A model generated the notes under the pieces. That model was not told the origin of the DNA and ran no database searches. It was given only the letters and a program-made list of their open reading frames with translations. The position numbers and the translations under genes are program-made. Positions 16,303 through 23,904 of a stretch of DNA of 64,000 bases are shown here, piece by piece (position 1 is the stretch's first letter; the number at the start of each line of letters is the position of its first letter). The stretch lies in the NCBI GenBank assembly GCA_900767135.1, contig CAAFYU010000040.1, positions 1 through 64,000 on the forward strand, in the 5' to 3' direction. The stretch is from Candidatus Gastranaerophilales bacterium (GTDB lineage: Bacteria > Cyanobacteriota > Vampirovibrionia > Gastranaerophilales > Gastranaerophilaceae).

Positions 16303-17715
16303 TTACGCTTTTTTAGCATCTTTTTTGTATTCATCAATTGCAAGAATTGTACAAATGATTAAACAAATTACGCCTGATGCTAACCAGAAGTAAATTGCAC
16401 CGTCCCAGTTTTGATTACCGTTTGAGCCTAATTTATCAACAAGGAACCCTGTACCTGTTGCTGATAAAAATGCACCGATGTAACCGAAAGTTCCGGTGAA
16501 ACCTGATGCTGCTGATGCAACTTTCTTTGAGCTGCTTTCTACTGCACAAAGTCCGCCAATCATCATTTGAGGGCCGTATGTGAAAGCACCTAATAAGCCG
16601 ATGATTACGTAGTTCAAGTTCGCAATTGTGTTGAATTTCAACGCAATAATCGCAAAAATTACACCGATTAAGTAAATCAAGTTTACAGGAGCTCTTTTAC
16701 CCTTGAACAATTTATCTGAAATCAAACCTGCACAAACTGTACCGCAAATACCAACCAAAGGCAATGAAGCAATCATGTTTGTTGCGTCTTGAAGTTCAAT
16801 GTTTTTAGCGTTTTTCAAGTACATAATCATCCAGTCTTCTGCACCAAATCTGATTATGTAAACAAAAACGTACGCAATCGCAAGCAACCAAAGAGTTTTG
16901 TTGCATAATACATATTTTTTGAAGATTTGAACATAAGACATATCGTCTTCTTCTTTTTGTTCAGCTTCTGATTTTTCTTTAACAGGTTCTTCTCTGTAAA
17001 CTTCAACGTCAGGCAACCCAAGAGATTGCGGTCTGTCACGAAGTCTTTCAAACAACCACAAAGCAGTGATTACAGCCAAAGTTCCTGGAACCAAGAATGC
17101 TGCTCTCCAACCGAAATGAGCTGCAATGTGACCTGCCAAAATGAAGCTCAAAAATGTTCCTGTTTGGTGTGAACAAGACCACAATGACCATTTTGTACCA
17201 CGTTCAGAGTTTGAGTACCAATAAGTCAAACTTTTTGCAACTGCCGGAAAACCAGCTGATTGGAACCAACCGCTAACGCCCCACAAAAATGCCAAAACCC
17301 ACAATAGAACCATTGCAGTCATTTTTGGATCAAGCCCTAGCATATTAACAAAGTTTGGAGCAAGTGCGAACAAAATGTTTGCAAGTGCTGTCATCAACAA
17401 CGCTGTCGGGAAGAATTTTCTAACATCAGACCCGTCAGCCAAAACGCCGTTTACAAATTTTCCGATACCATAAGTCAAGTAAAGTGAACTTCCCAAAAGA
17501 CCTAATTCAGTAGCTGAATAACCGAATTCGTCCATAATTCCAGGAAGTGCTACGGCGATATTTTTCTTACATAAATAAAAAATTGTGTAACCGATAAAAC
17601 AAGCGTAAAATATTCTCAATCGCCAATGAGAATACATGCTTTTAACTTTTTCCGGATCCTGAATAGTTTCTTTTACCGGAGGTTCTTTAAAGAATTGTGC
17701 TAAATTTCCTAACAT
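16303..17715 (-). CDS. MFS transporter, organophosphate:phosphate antiporter type
   Basis: A 470-residue major facilitator with about 12 predicted helices. The N-terminal part (RLRIFYACFIGYTIFYLCKK, NIAVALPGIMDEFGYSATELG) and GKFVNGVLADGSDVRKFFP match the GlpT/UhpT/UhpC group, which exchanges sugar phosphates or glycerol-3-phosphate for phosphate. Several GlpT-specific residues cannot be checked by eye, so the substrate is unassigned. A cytoplasmic acidic loop (EKSEAEQKEEDD) lies between the two halves. AGGAAAAATTT precedes the ATG. It is 26 bases downstream of the DnaQ-like gene and probably cotranscribed with it. Confidence 0.88.
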   Translation of the reverse strand: MLGNLAQFFKEPPVKETIQDPEKVKSMYSHWRLRIFYACFIGYTIFYLCKKNIAVALPGIMDEFGYSATELGLLGSSLYLTYGIGKFVNGVLADGSDVRKFFPTALLMTALANILFALAPNFVNMLGLDPKMTAMVLLWVLAFLWGVSGWFQSAGFPAVAKSLTYWYSNSERGTKWSLWSCSHQTGTFLSFILAGHIAAHFGWRAAFLVPGTLAVITALWLFERLRDRPQSLGLPDVEVYREEPVKEKSEAEQKEEDDMSYVQIFKKYVLCNKTLWLLAIAYVFVYIIRFGAEDWMIMYLKNAKNIELQDATNMIASLPLVGICGTVCAGLISDKLFKGKRAPVNLIYLIGVIFAIIALKFNTIANLNYVIIGLLGAFTYGPQMMIGGLCAVESSSKKVASAASGFTGTFGYIGAFLSATGTGFLVDKLGSNGNQNWDGAIYFWLASGVICLIICTILAIDEYKKDAKKA

Positions 17716-17741
17716 AAATTTTTCCTATTTCCTACTATTTT

Positions 17742-18659
17742 CTATTTCCCTGCTTTTATAACTTGAATATTTCTTGTTTCATTGATTTCGTGACGAGCTT
17801 CTTTGATAATTTCTCTTTTTTCTTCTTCAAGTCTGCAACCGCCAACTAATCTGTCAATAAACCCTGTGTTAAGTTTTACTGCTTTGTCAAAAGCTCCAAC
17901 CTCTTCCAAAACATCTTTAATCTGGTGCAAATCATAGCCAAAAGACTGTTTTGAATTATAAACAAGAGTTTCACCGGTCTGTGCAATAATCGGCTCACCG
18001 CCTTGTTCAAAATACAATTTAAACACAGATTTCAAATCCTGTAACTCTGACTGCAAAGTAGTTACGGTCTGTTGAATTCTCAAAAATCTTTCAAACAAGT
18101 ATTCTACATTATCCAACTGCTTAACTTCCCAATCGTATTTTTGAAAGTACAATTTTTTTAATTTTGGATAAGCAAGTGCAAGCCCCATAGTATCTGCCAT
18201 TGCTCGGTGATGATTTTTAAGTTCAACATGAAATCTTTCTGTTAAAGCGTCCAATCCGTGTGAAAACAAGTCAGGGTATACCTCTTTGAACATCTGTTGA
18301 GAGTCAATTCTCGGGTTATTCAACTCTTTCCCTGTTGTTCTCAAACTAGCTTCATTCAAAAATGAATAATCAAAAATACAGTTATGTGCAACAATCGGAT
18401 AATCGCCGATAAATTCTAAAATCTTCGGCATTGCCTCAGCTTCCGTCGGAGCATCAGCCACCATATCAGGAGTAATTCCGTGGATTGCAATACTTGATTT
18501 TCTAATATGCTGTTCAGGATTAATTAGAGTTTGAAACTCGTCTTTAATTTTGCCGTTTTCCAGCCTCACTGCGGCAAATTCAACCATTCTTTCTTTTGTA
18601 TAATCTAATCCCGTTGTCTCTGTATCTAAAACAATTTCTATTACTTTTTTTCTTGCCAT
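17742..18659 (-). CDS. DnaQ-like 3'-5' exonuclease (DEDDh family)
   Basis: The first 175 residues are an RNase T/DnaQ exonuclease domain: Exo I EIVLDTETTGLDY (D12, E14), Exo II AHNCIFDYSFL and Exo III HHRAMADTMGLALA with the DEDDh histidine. This is the fold of the DNA polymerase III epsilon proofreading subunit and of stand-alone nucleases. The C-terminal 130 residues are a separate, probably helical region with a coiled-coil-like stretch (RIQQTVTTLQSELQDLKSVF) that I do not recognise. That tail argues against a simple epsilon subunit. TAGGGAT precedes the ATG. Confidence 0.85.
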   Translation of the reverse strand: MARKKVIEIVLDTETTGLDYTKERMVEFAAVRLENGKIKDEFQTLINPEQHIRKSSIAIHGITPDMVADAPTEAEAMPKILEFIGDYPIVAHNCIFDYSFLNEASLRTTGKELNNPRIDSQQMFKEVYPDLFSHGLDALTERFHVELKNHHRAMADTMGLALAYPKLKKLYFQKYDWEVKQLDNVEYLFERFLRIQQTVTTLQSELQDLKSVFKLYFEQGGEPIIAQTGETLVYNSKQSFGYDLHQIKDVLEEVGAFDKAVKLNTGFIDRLVGGCRLEEEKREIIKEARHEINETRNIQVIKAGK

Positions 18660-18724
18660 TTTTTTATCCCTATAAAGTTCTGATTAGATGATAGCACAAA
18701 AATAAATTATGTGGTATGGTGGTT

Positions 18725-18856
18725 GGTGAAGTGAATAAGTGAATAAGAAAATAAGTAAATAAGTTCATTTCAGTTGCTACGCAACAAAATATATTTTCGA
18801 GCGAAGCGAGCTATACGAACTTATTCACCTATTCACTTATTTTCTTATTTACTTTT
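18725..18856. repeat. family A palindromic repeat (copy A2)
   Basis: The arms are GTGAATAAGTGAATAAGAAA and, on the right, TTCACTTATTTTCTTATTTA. The core reads CAGTTGCTACGCAACAAAAT then ATTTTCGAGCGAAGCGAGC, with GTTGC-TAC-GCAAC and GCGAAGC mini-hairpins. It lies directly upstream of trxA. Confidence 0.85.
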
Positions 18857-18886
18857 AATTTTAAACTTTTTCAAAAGGAGATAATC

Positions 18887-19210
18887 ATGTCAAACACAAT
18901 CGAAATAACAGACTCAAATTTTGAACAAGAAGTACTAAACTCAGATCAGCCGGTAGTTGTTGATTTTTGGGCTTCTTGGTGTGGACCTTGCAGAAAACTT
19001 AGCCCTGTTTTAGATGAAGTAGCATCTGAATTTTCAGGCAAAGTAAAATTTGTAAAAATTAACACAGACGAAAATGTTAAAACAGCACAAGACTACTCAA
19101 TCAGCGGACTCCCGAGCCTTTTGGTTTTCAAAAACGGAAAAGCCTTAGAAAGACTTGTCGGACTTATGCCTAAGTCAACGATTATTTCAAATATTGAGAA
19201 GCATTTGTAG
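18887..19210 (+). CDS. trxA: thioredoxin
   Basis: A 107-residue classic thioredoxin that reduces protein disulfides in the cytoplasm. The active site is WASWCGPCRK with C32 and C35, followed by KINTDENVKTAQDYSISGLPSL, which holds the cis-proline. AAAAGGAGAT supports the start. The gene is bracketed by two family A repeats in the same orientation (A2 and A3). Confidence 0.97.
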   Translation: MSNTIEITDSNFEQEVLNSDQPVVVDFWASWCGPCRKLSPVLDEVASEFSGKVKFVKINTDENVKTAQDYSISGLPSLLVFKNGKALERLVGLMPKSTIISNIEKHL

Positions 19211-19211
19211 G

Positions 19212-19341
19212 GGATAAGTGAATAAGAGAATAGGTTAATAAGTGAATAAGTTCGTTACAGTTGCTACGCAACAAAATATATTTTCGAACGAAGTGAGCTA
19301 AAAGCACTTATTCACCTATTAACTTATTTTCCTATTCACCT
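19212..19341. repeat. family A palindromic repeat (copy A3)
   Basis: It begins at the trxA stop codon with GATAAGTGAATAAGAGAA. The core CAGTTGCTACGCAACAAAAT and TTTTCGAACGAAGTGAGC is in the same orientation as A2, and the complementary arm ends at TATTCACC. Confidence 0.85.
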
Positions 19342-19377
19342 TCCACTCCAACTCATTTCCACTTACCCACACGCAAA

Positions 19378-21624
19378 TCACAATATATCCAACGGATCAA
19401 CGTCAATCGCAAGCCTTATATCCTTTGGCATTGTAATCTTGTTCAAAAAGCTTGAAACAAATCTGTGACCTTTTTCGCCCATTTTGTTCTTTATCAAAAT
19501 CTGAAAACGATATTGACTGTTCAATCTCTCGATTACGCAAGGAGAAGGTCCAAGCACCTCTAATCTTTCTGATATCCCGAATTTTTCAACCATTAAACAA
19601 AGTCGCATTGCAATTTCTTGTGCAGATTTTTCTGCCCTGAAACCGTTTTGAGAACTCAAAATCAGCCTTATAATTTGACTAAACGGCGGATAATCAAACT
19701 CTTCACGTGCAGCAATTTCTGTTTCATAAAATTCGCCGTAATTTTGTGACTTCGCACTTTCCAAAGCATAAAAATCGGGGTTATAAGTCTGAAAAAGAAC
19801 TTTCCCCGCAAACTCACCTCTTCCAGCACGACCTGCAACCTGTGTCAAAAGCTGAAAACCTCTTTCTGATGCCCTAAAATCAGGCAAATTGAAACTTGCA
19901 TCAGCGGAAATTACACCAACTAGCGTAACATTTGGGTTATCCAAACCTTTTGCAATCATCTGAGTTCCAACCAAAATGTCAATATCACCACGTTGGAATT
20001 TTTCCAAAAGCCTTATGTGTTCCCCTTTTCTAACCAAAATGTCACTGTCAATTCGCTCTACATTATTTTCAGGGAATAGATCTTTTATGTACTGCTCAAT
20101 TTTTTGAGTTCCCGTACCGCTATTTTTAAAAGCATCAGAACCACATGCCGGACAAATATCAGGGAAACGCTCAACGTGGTTGCAATAGTGGCATTTCAGC
20201 ATCTGATCTTTCGCATGCCAAATCATCGGAATAGCACAATTCGGACACTCGATAACGTGTCCGCATGCCTGACATTGCGTATATGTCGAAAATCCACGTC
20301 GATTTATCAACAAAATAACCTGTTTGCCCTGTTCAAGTGTTTCTTTTATCTCGACTTGCATAGGCTTTGAAATAACGCTTTTATAAGCCGCACGCCCATA
20401 TTCCTGCATATTAATCACAAGAACAGGCGGAACTTTCGCGTCATTGTAACGTTTTTTAAGCTCAAACAGATTTCCTGTATTTACAGCTCTGTAATACGTA
20501 GAAATATCAGGGGTTGCAGAGCCCAAAAGAAGCGGGCAATTATGAAATTCTGCCAACTTTCTTGCCACAACTCTTGCATCATAACGAGGAGCCGGAGTCG
20601 TTTGTTTATAAGCACTTTCGTGCTCCTCATCAATTATGATTAAACCGATATTTTTCAAAGGTGCAAAAACCGCAGAACGTGCACCGGCAAGAATTTTTAT
20701 CTCGTTTTTATAAAGCTTTTGCCAAACATCATAACGCTCGCCGTCAGAAATACTACTGTGCCAAATTGCAACGTCTTCTGTCCCGAATTTCTTCGCCAAA
20801 CGCTTGGTGAGCTGGGACGCAAGTGCAATTTCAGGTGCTAGAAATAGGACATTTTTGCCTGCCTTAATTGTATCGTCTATGAGTTTGAAATAAACCTCGG
20901 TTTTGCCGGACGCAGTGACACCATGAAGAAGGATTTCAGGGTGGGAGTTATTAGATGCGAAGCTGCTTAGCAGCCTTTTTATCCCCTCATAGACCTTTTT
21001 CTGATCGCCTGAAAGTTCAAAAAGTGCCTCGCGTTCTGTAATTTGCAAAATATCCAACGGATTTCTGTACAATTCTTCTTGATAAAGTTTTACACAGCCT
21101 AATGCTTCAAGTTTTTTCACTGTTGCACGAGTTGTTTTGGCGTATTTTTCAAACAACATCAAAGGCATTTTGCCTGATTTTTCAAGAAGTTTTAAAATCT
21201 CTGTTTGACGCTTTGTAGCACCGTCGTATTTTTCAAACTCAATCAAGGTTTCGGTTTTTGAGGCTTTTTCGATTAATTTCATCGGAATTGCAGCGTTCAA
21301 AACCGTTACCAAGTCGCAACAGTAGTAATTTGCCACCCATTCCAAAAGTTTCAAATAATCTATTGAAAACAGTGGAGTTTCGTCAATAATTTTGCTAATT
21401 TTTTTGACCTTAAAATCGCCTGCCAAATAATCAGAAAACCCGACACAAAAAGCATTTACAAGCCCTTGTCGTCCAAAAGGCACAAGAATTGCCTGACCGA
21501 TTTGGATTTTGTCCTTCATCTCGTCAGGTATTAAATAGCTAAATGTTTTTACGCCCAAACCTTTGATATTAACAAGCGCAGAGGCGTATTTTTGTTGTGG
21601 TTGCTCAAATAGGGTGGTTTGCAT
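19378..21624 (-). CDS. priA: primosomal protein N' (replication restart helicase)
   Basis: PriA rebuilds replisomes at stalled forks. The 748-residue protein has the N-terminal DNA-binding part (YASALVNIKGLGVKTFSYLI), Walker A GVTASGKTEVYF, the DEEH box (IIDEEHESAY), and helicase motifs IAKGLDNPNVTLV and RGFQLLTQVAGRAGRG. Four zinc-binding pairs lie between the helicase lobes (CQACGH, CPNC, CHYC, CPACGS). Residues RLLSSFASNNSHPE before Walker A are encoded by DNA like family D repeats. No Shine-Dalgarno is visible, and repeat B1 lies 12 bases upstream. It probably follows the PC4-like gene on one transcript. Confidence 0.95.
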   Translation of the reverse strand: MQTTLFEQPQQKYASALVNIKGLGVKTFSYLIPDEMKDKIQIGQAILVPFGRQGLVNAFCVGFSDYLAGDFKVKKISKIIDETPLFSIDYLKLLEWVANYYCCDLVTVLNAAIPMKLIEKASKTETLIEFEKYDGATKRQTEILKLLEKSGKMPLMLFEKYAKTTRATVKKLEALGCVKLYQEELYRNPLDILQITEREALFELSGDQKKVYEGIKRLLSSFASNNSHPEILLHGVTASGKTEVYFKLIDDTIKAGKNVLFLAPEIALASQLTKRLAKKFGTEDVAIWHSSISDGERYDVWQKLYKNEIKILAGARSAVFAPLKNIGLIIIDEEHESAYKQTTPAPRYDARVVARKLAEFHNCPLLLGSATPDISTYYRAVNTGNLFELKKRYNDAKVPPVLVINMQEYGRAAYKSVISKPMQVEIKETLEQGKQVILLINRRGFSTYTQCQACGHVIECPNCAIPMIWHAKDQMLKCHYCNHVERFPDICPACGSDAFKNSGTGTQKIEQYIKDLFPENNVERIDSDILVRKGEHIRLLEKFQRGDIDILVGTQMIAKGLDNPNVTLVGVISADASFNLPDFRASERGFQLLTQVAGRAGRGEFAGKVLFQTYNPDFYALESAKSQNYGEFYETEIAAREEFDYPPFSQIIRLILSSQNGFRAEKSAQEIAMRLCLMVEKFGISERLEVLGPSPCVIERLNSQYRFQILIKNKMGEKGHRFVSSFLNKITMPKDIRLAIDVDPLDIL
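20941..20985. repeat. family D fragment inside priA
   Basis: TTAGATGCGAAGCTGCTTAG then CAGCC contains a GCTGC-TTA-GCAGC hairpin. It shares GATGCGAAGCTGCTTAG-type sequence with the intergenic family D element at 56825 and insert 1 of the DUF4127 gene. Confidence 0.5.
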
Positions 21625-21635
21625 GGGTTAAGACG

Positions 21636-21752
21636 GTGAGTAGTGAGTGGTGAATAGTGAATAGACCATTACAGATACTAAGACACTAAAATATATTTTT
21701 GAGCGAAGCGAATGAAAAGAACTATTCACTATTCACCACTCACTACTCACTA
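21636..21752. repeat. family B palindromic repeat (copy B1)
   Basis: Left arm GGTGAGTAGTGAGTGGTGAA and right arm TTCACCACTCACTACTCAC enclose CATTACAGATACTAAGACAC and TTTTTGAGCGAAGCGAATG. Family B has the same core layout as family A but arms built from GTGAGTAGTGA units. Confidence 0.85.
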
Positions 21753-21755
21753 ACT

Positions 21756-21989
21756 CTACTCTTCCTCCATAAACTCTTTTTTCGCTTCTTGAATAGCTTC
21801 TTCAAGCAAGTCGATTTGATCAGGAGTGAAAGTTACACCTTTTTTAGTTGGAAGCCAAGTTTGACCTTCGTCTGTTGTGTAGAAAATTCTCATGTTCAAA
21901 TAGCTTTTTCCTCTGTATTCGCTAATTGAAATTTGCAATTGTTCTGTGTCTGATCTTTCGATTGCTGCTAATAATTTTGCGTCTGCCAT
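21756..21989 (-). CDS. PC4/YdbC-like single-strand DNA-binding protein
   Basis: A 77-residue protein with the PC4 coactivator fold, bacterial YdbC type: ISISEYRGKSYLNMRIFYT, then GQTWLPTKKGVTFTPDQI and an acidic C-terminal helix. Members bind single-stranded DNA as dimers and can influence transcription or repair. AAGGAGAGAAC supports the start. It is followed by priA, which also acts on single-strand/fork DNA, and the gene sits between family B repeats B1 and B2. Confidence 0.85.
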   Translation of the reverse strand: MADAKLLAAIERSDTEQLQISISEYRGKSYLNMRIFYTTDEGQTWLPTKKGVTFTPDQIDLLEEAIQEAKKEFMEEE

Positions 21990-22011
21990 TGTTCTCTCCT
22001 TTTATTAATAA

Positions 22012-22127
22012 AGTGAATGGTGAGTAGTGAGTTGTGAATGGTCTTTATAGCTCACTTTGTTCGTAAATAGCTTTTGTGCAATAGCACCTGTAACGGACTA
22101 CTCACTAATCACTATTCACCATTCACT
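22012..22127. repeat. family B palindromic repeat (copy B2)
   Basis: The arms are GTGAATGGTGAGTAGTGAG and CACTATTCACCATTCACTC. The core (TAGCTCACTTTGTTCGTAAA, TGCAATAGCACCTGTAACGG) is inverted relative to B1. It lies between the PC4-like gene and dapB, which diverge. Confidence 0.85.
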
Positions 22128-22188
22128 CAAATTATCATACCACAGAAATTTTTATGATAAAATAATAAACAAATAAGGAGAAAAAATT

Positions 22189-22938
22189 ATGATAAAAGTT
22201 GCAGTTTGCGGAGCTATGGGCAAAATGGGTAAAGAAGTTTGTCTTGCCGTTGAAGAATGCCCTGATACAGAATTGGTTGCAAAAATTGATATTGCAAGTG
22301 ATGGCATGTACCATTCAATAGATGATGCTCATAGGGTTGAAGATATTGACGTTTTGGTTGATTTTACACAGCCAAAATCTATTTTTGAAAACGCTAAATA
22401 TTGCCTTAATAACGGAATTAAAATCGTTATCGGTACAACAGGTTTGTCAGATGAGCAGATTGCAGAATTGAAAAAACTTTCACAAGAAAAAAATACAGGC
22501 TGCTTGATTGCTCCAAACTTTTCAACCGGTGCGGTTTTGATGATGATGTTTGCAAAATTGGCATCTAAATATTTTGATAATGCGGAAATCATTGAACTTC
22601 ACCACAACCAGAAAAAAGATGCTCCGTCAGGAACAGCTATCAAAACAGCCGCAATGATGGCAGAAGTTAATGATAATTTTACAAAAAACAATTGTCCTGA
22701 AACAGAAACAATCGAAGGTGCAAGAGGCGGAAAATCTTATTCAAATATCCACATTCACTCTGTCAGAATGCCTGGTTATATTGCATCACAAGAAGTAATT
22801 TTCGGATCATCAGGACAAATCATGACAATTCGCCATGACTCAATGGATAGAAAATGCTATATGCAAGGCGTAATGCTTGCCGCAAAACATGTTTTTGAAA
22901 AAAATGATTTTGTTTACGGTTTGGATAACATTATGTAA
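22189..22938 (+). CDS. dapB: 4-hydroxy-tetrahydrodipicolinate reductase
   Basis: DapB reduces the dapA product on the path to diaminopimelate and lysine. The 249-residue protein has the dinucleotide motif VCGAMGKMGKEV, VIGTTGLSDEQ, and the catalytic/substrate region ELHHNQKKDAPSGTA. AAGGAG precedes the ATG. It is followed by a long-stem terminator and appears to be a single-gene unit. Confidence 0.96.
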   Translation: MIKVAVCGAMGKMGKEVCLAVEECPDTELVAKIDIASDGMYHSIDDAHRVEDIDVLVDFTQPKSIFENAKYCLNNGIKIVIGTTGLSDEQIAELKKLSQEKNTGCLIAPNFSTGAVLMMMFAKLASKYFDNAEIIELHHNQKKDAPSGTAIKTAAMMAEVNDNFTKNNCPETETIEGARGGKSYSNIHIHSVRMPGYIASQEVIFGSSGQIMTIRHDSMDRKCYMQGVMLAAKHVFEKNDFVYGLDNIM

Positions 22939-22966
22939 AAACTTTATAATCAATATTATTTAGCTC

Positions 22967-23005
22967 AATACCTCTTAATTTATTTAATTAAGGGGTATTT
23001 ATTTT
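22967..23005 (+). terminator. terminator of dapB
   Basis: AATACCTCTTAATT pairs with AATTAAGGGGTATT around a five-base loop and is followed by TATTTTG. The stem is long, with one G-T pair. Confidence 0.75.
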
Positions 23006-23020
23006 GAAAAAAGCAAATAC

Positions 23021-23055
23021 TTGAATAAGCTACTCGTTTTTGCTTAAATAAAAGC
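23021..23055 (+). promoter_or_regulatory. promoter of the HTH-zinc-ribbon gene
   Basis: TTGAAT (23021-23026), a 17-base spacer and TTAAAT (23044-23049) lie six bases before ATG 23056. It is a complete promoter positioned for a leaderless transcript. Confidence 0.6.
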
Positions 23056-23460
23056 ATGAAAACATTAGCACAATTTATACAACACAGAAGAGATGAAATC
23101 GGCTATTCCCCAAAAGGATTGGCAAAAGAGTGTAATTTACCGCTTAACTTAATCGAAGATATAGAAGCCGGCAAAGAATTATTTTTACCCGTTACGGTTC
23201 GCCAAAACCTTGCAAAAGTATTAAAATGCGAAGCTGACGAAATTAAAGCTCTTGAAAAAGATATTTCATCATACACAATTTCACAAGAAATTATTGATAG
23301 TTTGAAAGAACTTATACTGAACGGTGCAGGCGGGTTGAAATGCCCGAAATGCGGAGCTCCATTGGTTACAAGGATAGCAAAACTCTATGACTTGGAAGAT
23401 AATTTAATGCTTCACCCAAAAGCTCATTGCTCAAAATGTTCGTTTCATATTACTGAATAA
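23056..23460 (+). CDS. XRE-type HTH protein with C-terminal zinc ribbon
   Basis: The 134-residue protein combines an N-terminal helix-turn-helix (LAQFIQHRRDEIGYSPKGLA, ECNLPLNLIEDIEAGKELF) with a C-terminal zinc ribbon (CPKC at 95-98 and CSKC near 126-129). A short linker helix joins them. The domain pair suggests a DNA-binding regulator; no target is evident. Its end is marked by the bidirectional terminator at 23481. Confidence 0.85.
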   Translation: MKTLAQFIQHRRDEIGYSPKGLAKECNLPLNLIEDIEAGKELFLPVTVRQNLAKVLKCEADEIKALEKDISSYTISQEIIDSLKELILNGAGGLKCPKCGAPLVTRIAKLYDLEDNLMLHPKAHCSKCSFHITE

Positions 23461-23480
23461 AATTCCAAAAATATTAAAAA

Positions 23481-23515
23481 ATTTGTGCAAAGGAATATAT
23501 TTGCACAAATTTTTT
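23481..23515. terminator. bidirectional terminator
   Basis: ATTTGTGCAA (23481-23490) pairs with TTGCACAAAT (23501-23510). T residues follow on the plus strand and A residues precede the stem. It serves both the HTH-zinc-ribbon gene and the convergent cupin gene. Confidence 0.85.
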
Positions 23516-23519
23516 AACG

Positions 23520-23822
23520 TTATATTTTTATCAACAAAAATCTGCTGTCTTTTAATGCCAAAACCTTGTGTTCTGTGTCTTTTTTGAACATTAAGATTTC
23601 ACCTTTTTCGACTTTGAATTTTTCTGCATCAAAGTGAAGTTCGATTTCCCCATCAACAACTATTACAGCCGCATCACAAATTGATGTGTGAGTGTCAATA
23701 ATTTCTTCTTTTTTCAACGAAACAATCGACAAACTGCTGTCATTGTGCTCCATTAGAGTTTCTTTTTCAAATTTCTTATCAGTTGTGCCAAGTTCTTTAA
23801 CTTTCAATACGTTATAAAACAT
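23520..23822 (-). CDS. small cupin-domain protein
   Basis: This 100-residue protein has a single cupin beta-barrel pattern: IIDTHTSICDAAVIVVDGEI for the first cupin motif and KGEILMFKKDTEHKVLALKD for the second, with a conserved histidine in each. It probably binds a metal or small ligand. The function is unknown. AGGAGGGAAAA gives a strong start, and the gene stands alone. Confidence 0.8.
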   Translation of the reverse strand: MFYNVLKVKELGTTDKKFEKETLMEHNDSSLSIVSLKKEEIIDTHTSICDAAVIVVDGEIELHFDAEKFKVEKGEILMFKKDTEHKVLALKDSRFLLIKI

Positions 23823-23904
23823 TTTTCCCTCCTTAATTTTAAACTACACGTTCATTTTAAGAAGGGAAAAATAATTTTTTATCCGACTTTCGGGCAATAT
23901 ATTT

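Noticed and set aside
8743..22127. CRISPR array
   Set aside because: The repeated intergenic sequences are palindromes at scattered sites, not regularly spaced direct repeats with unique spacers, and there are no cas genes.
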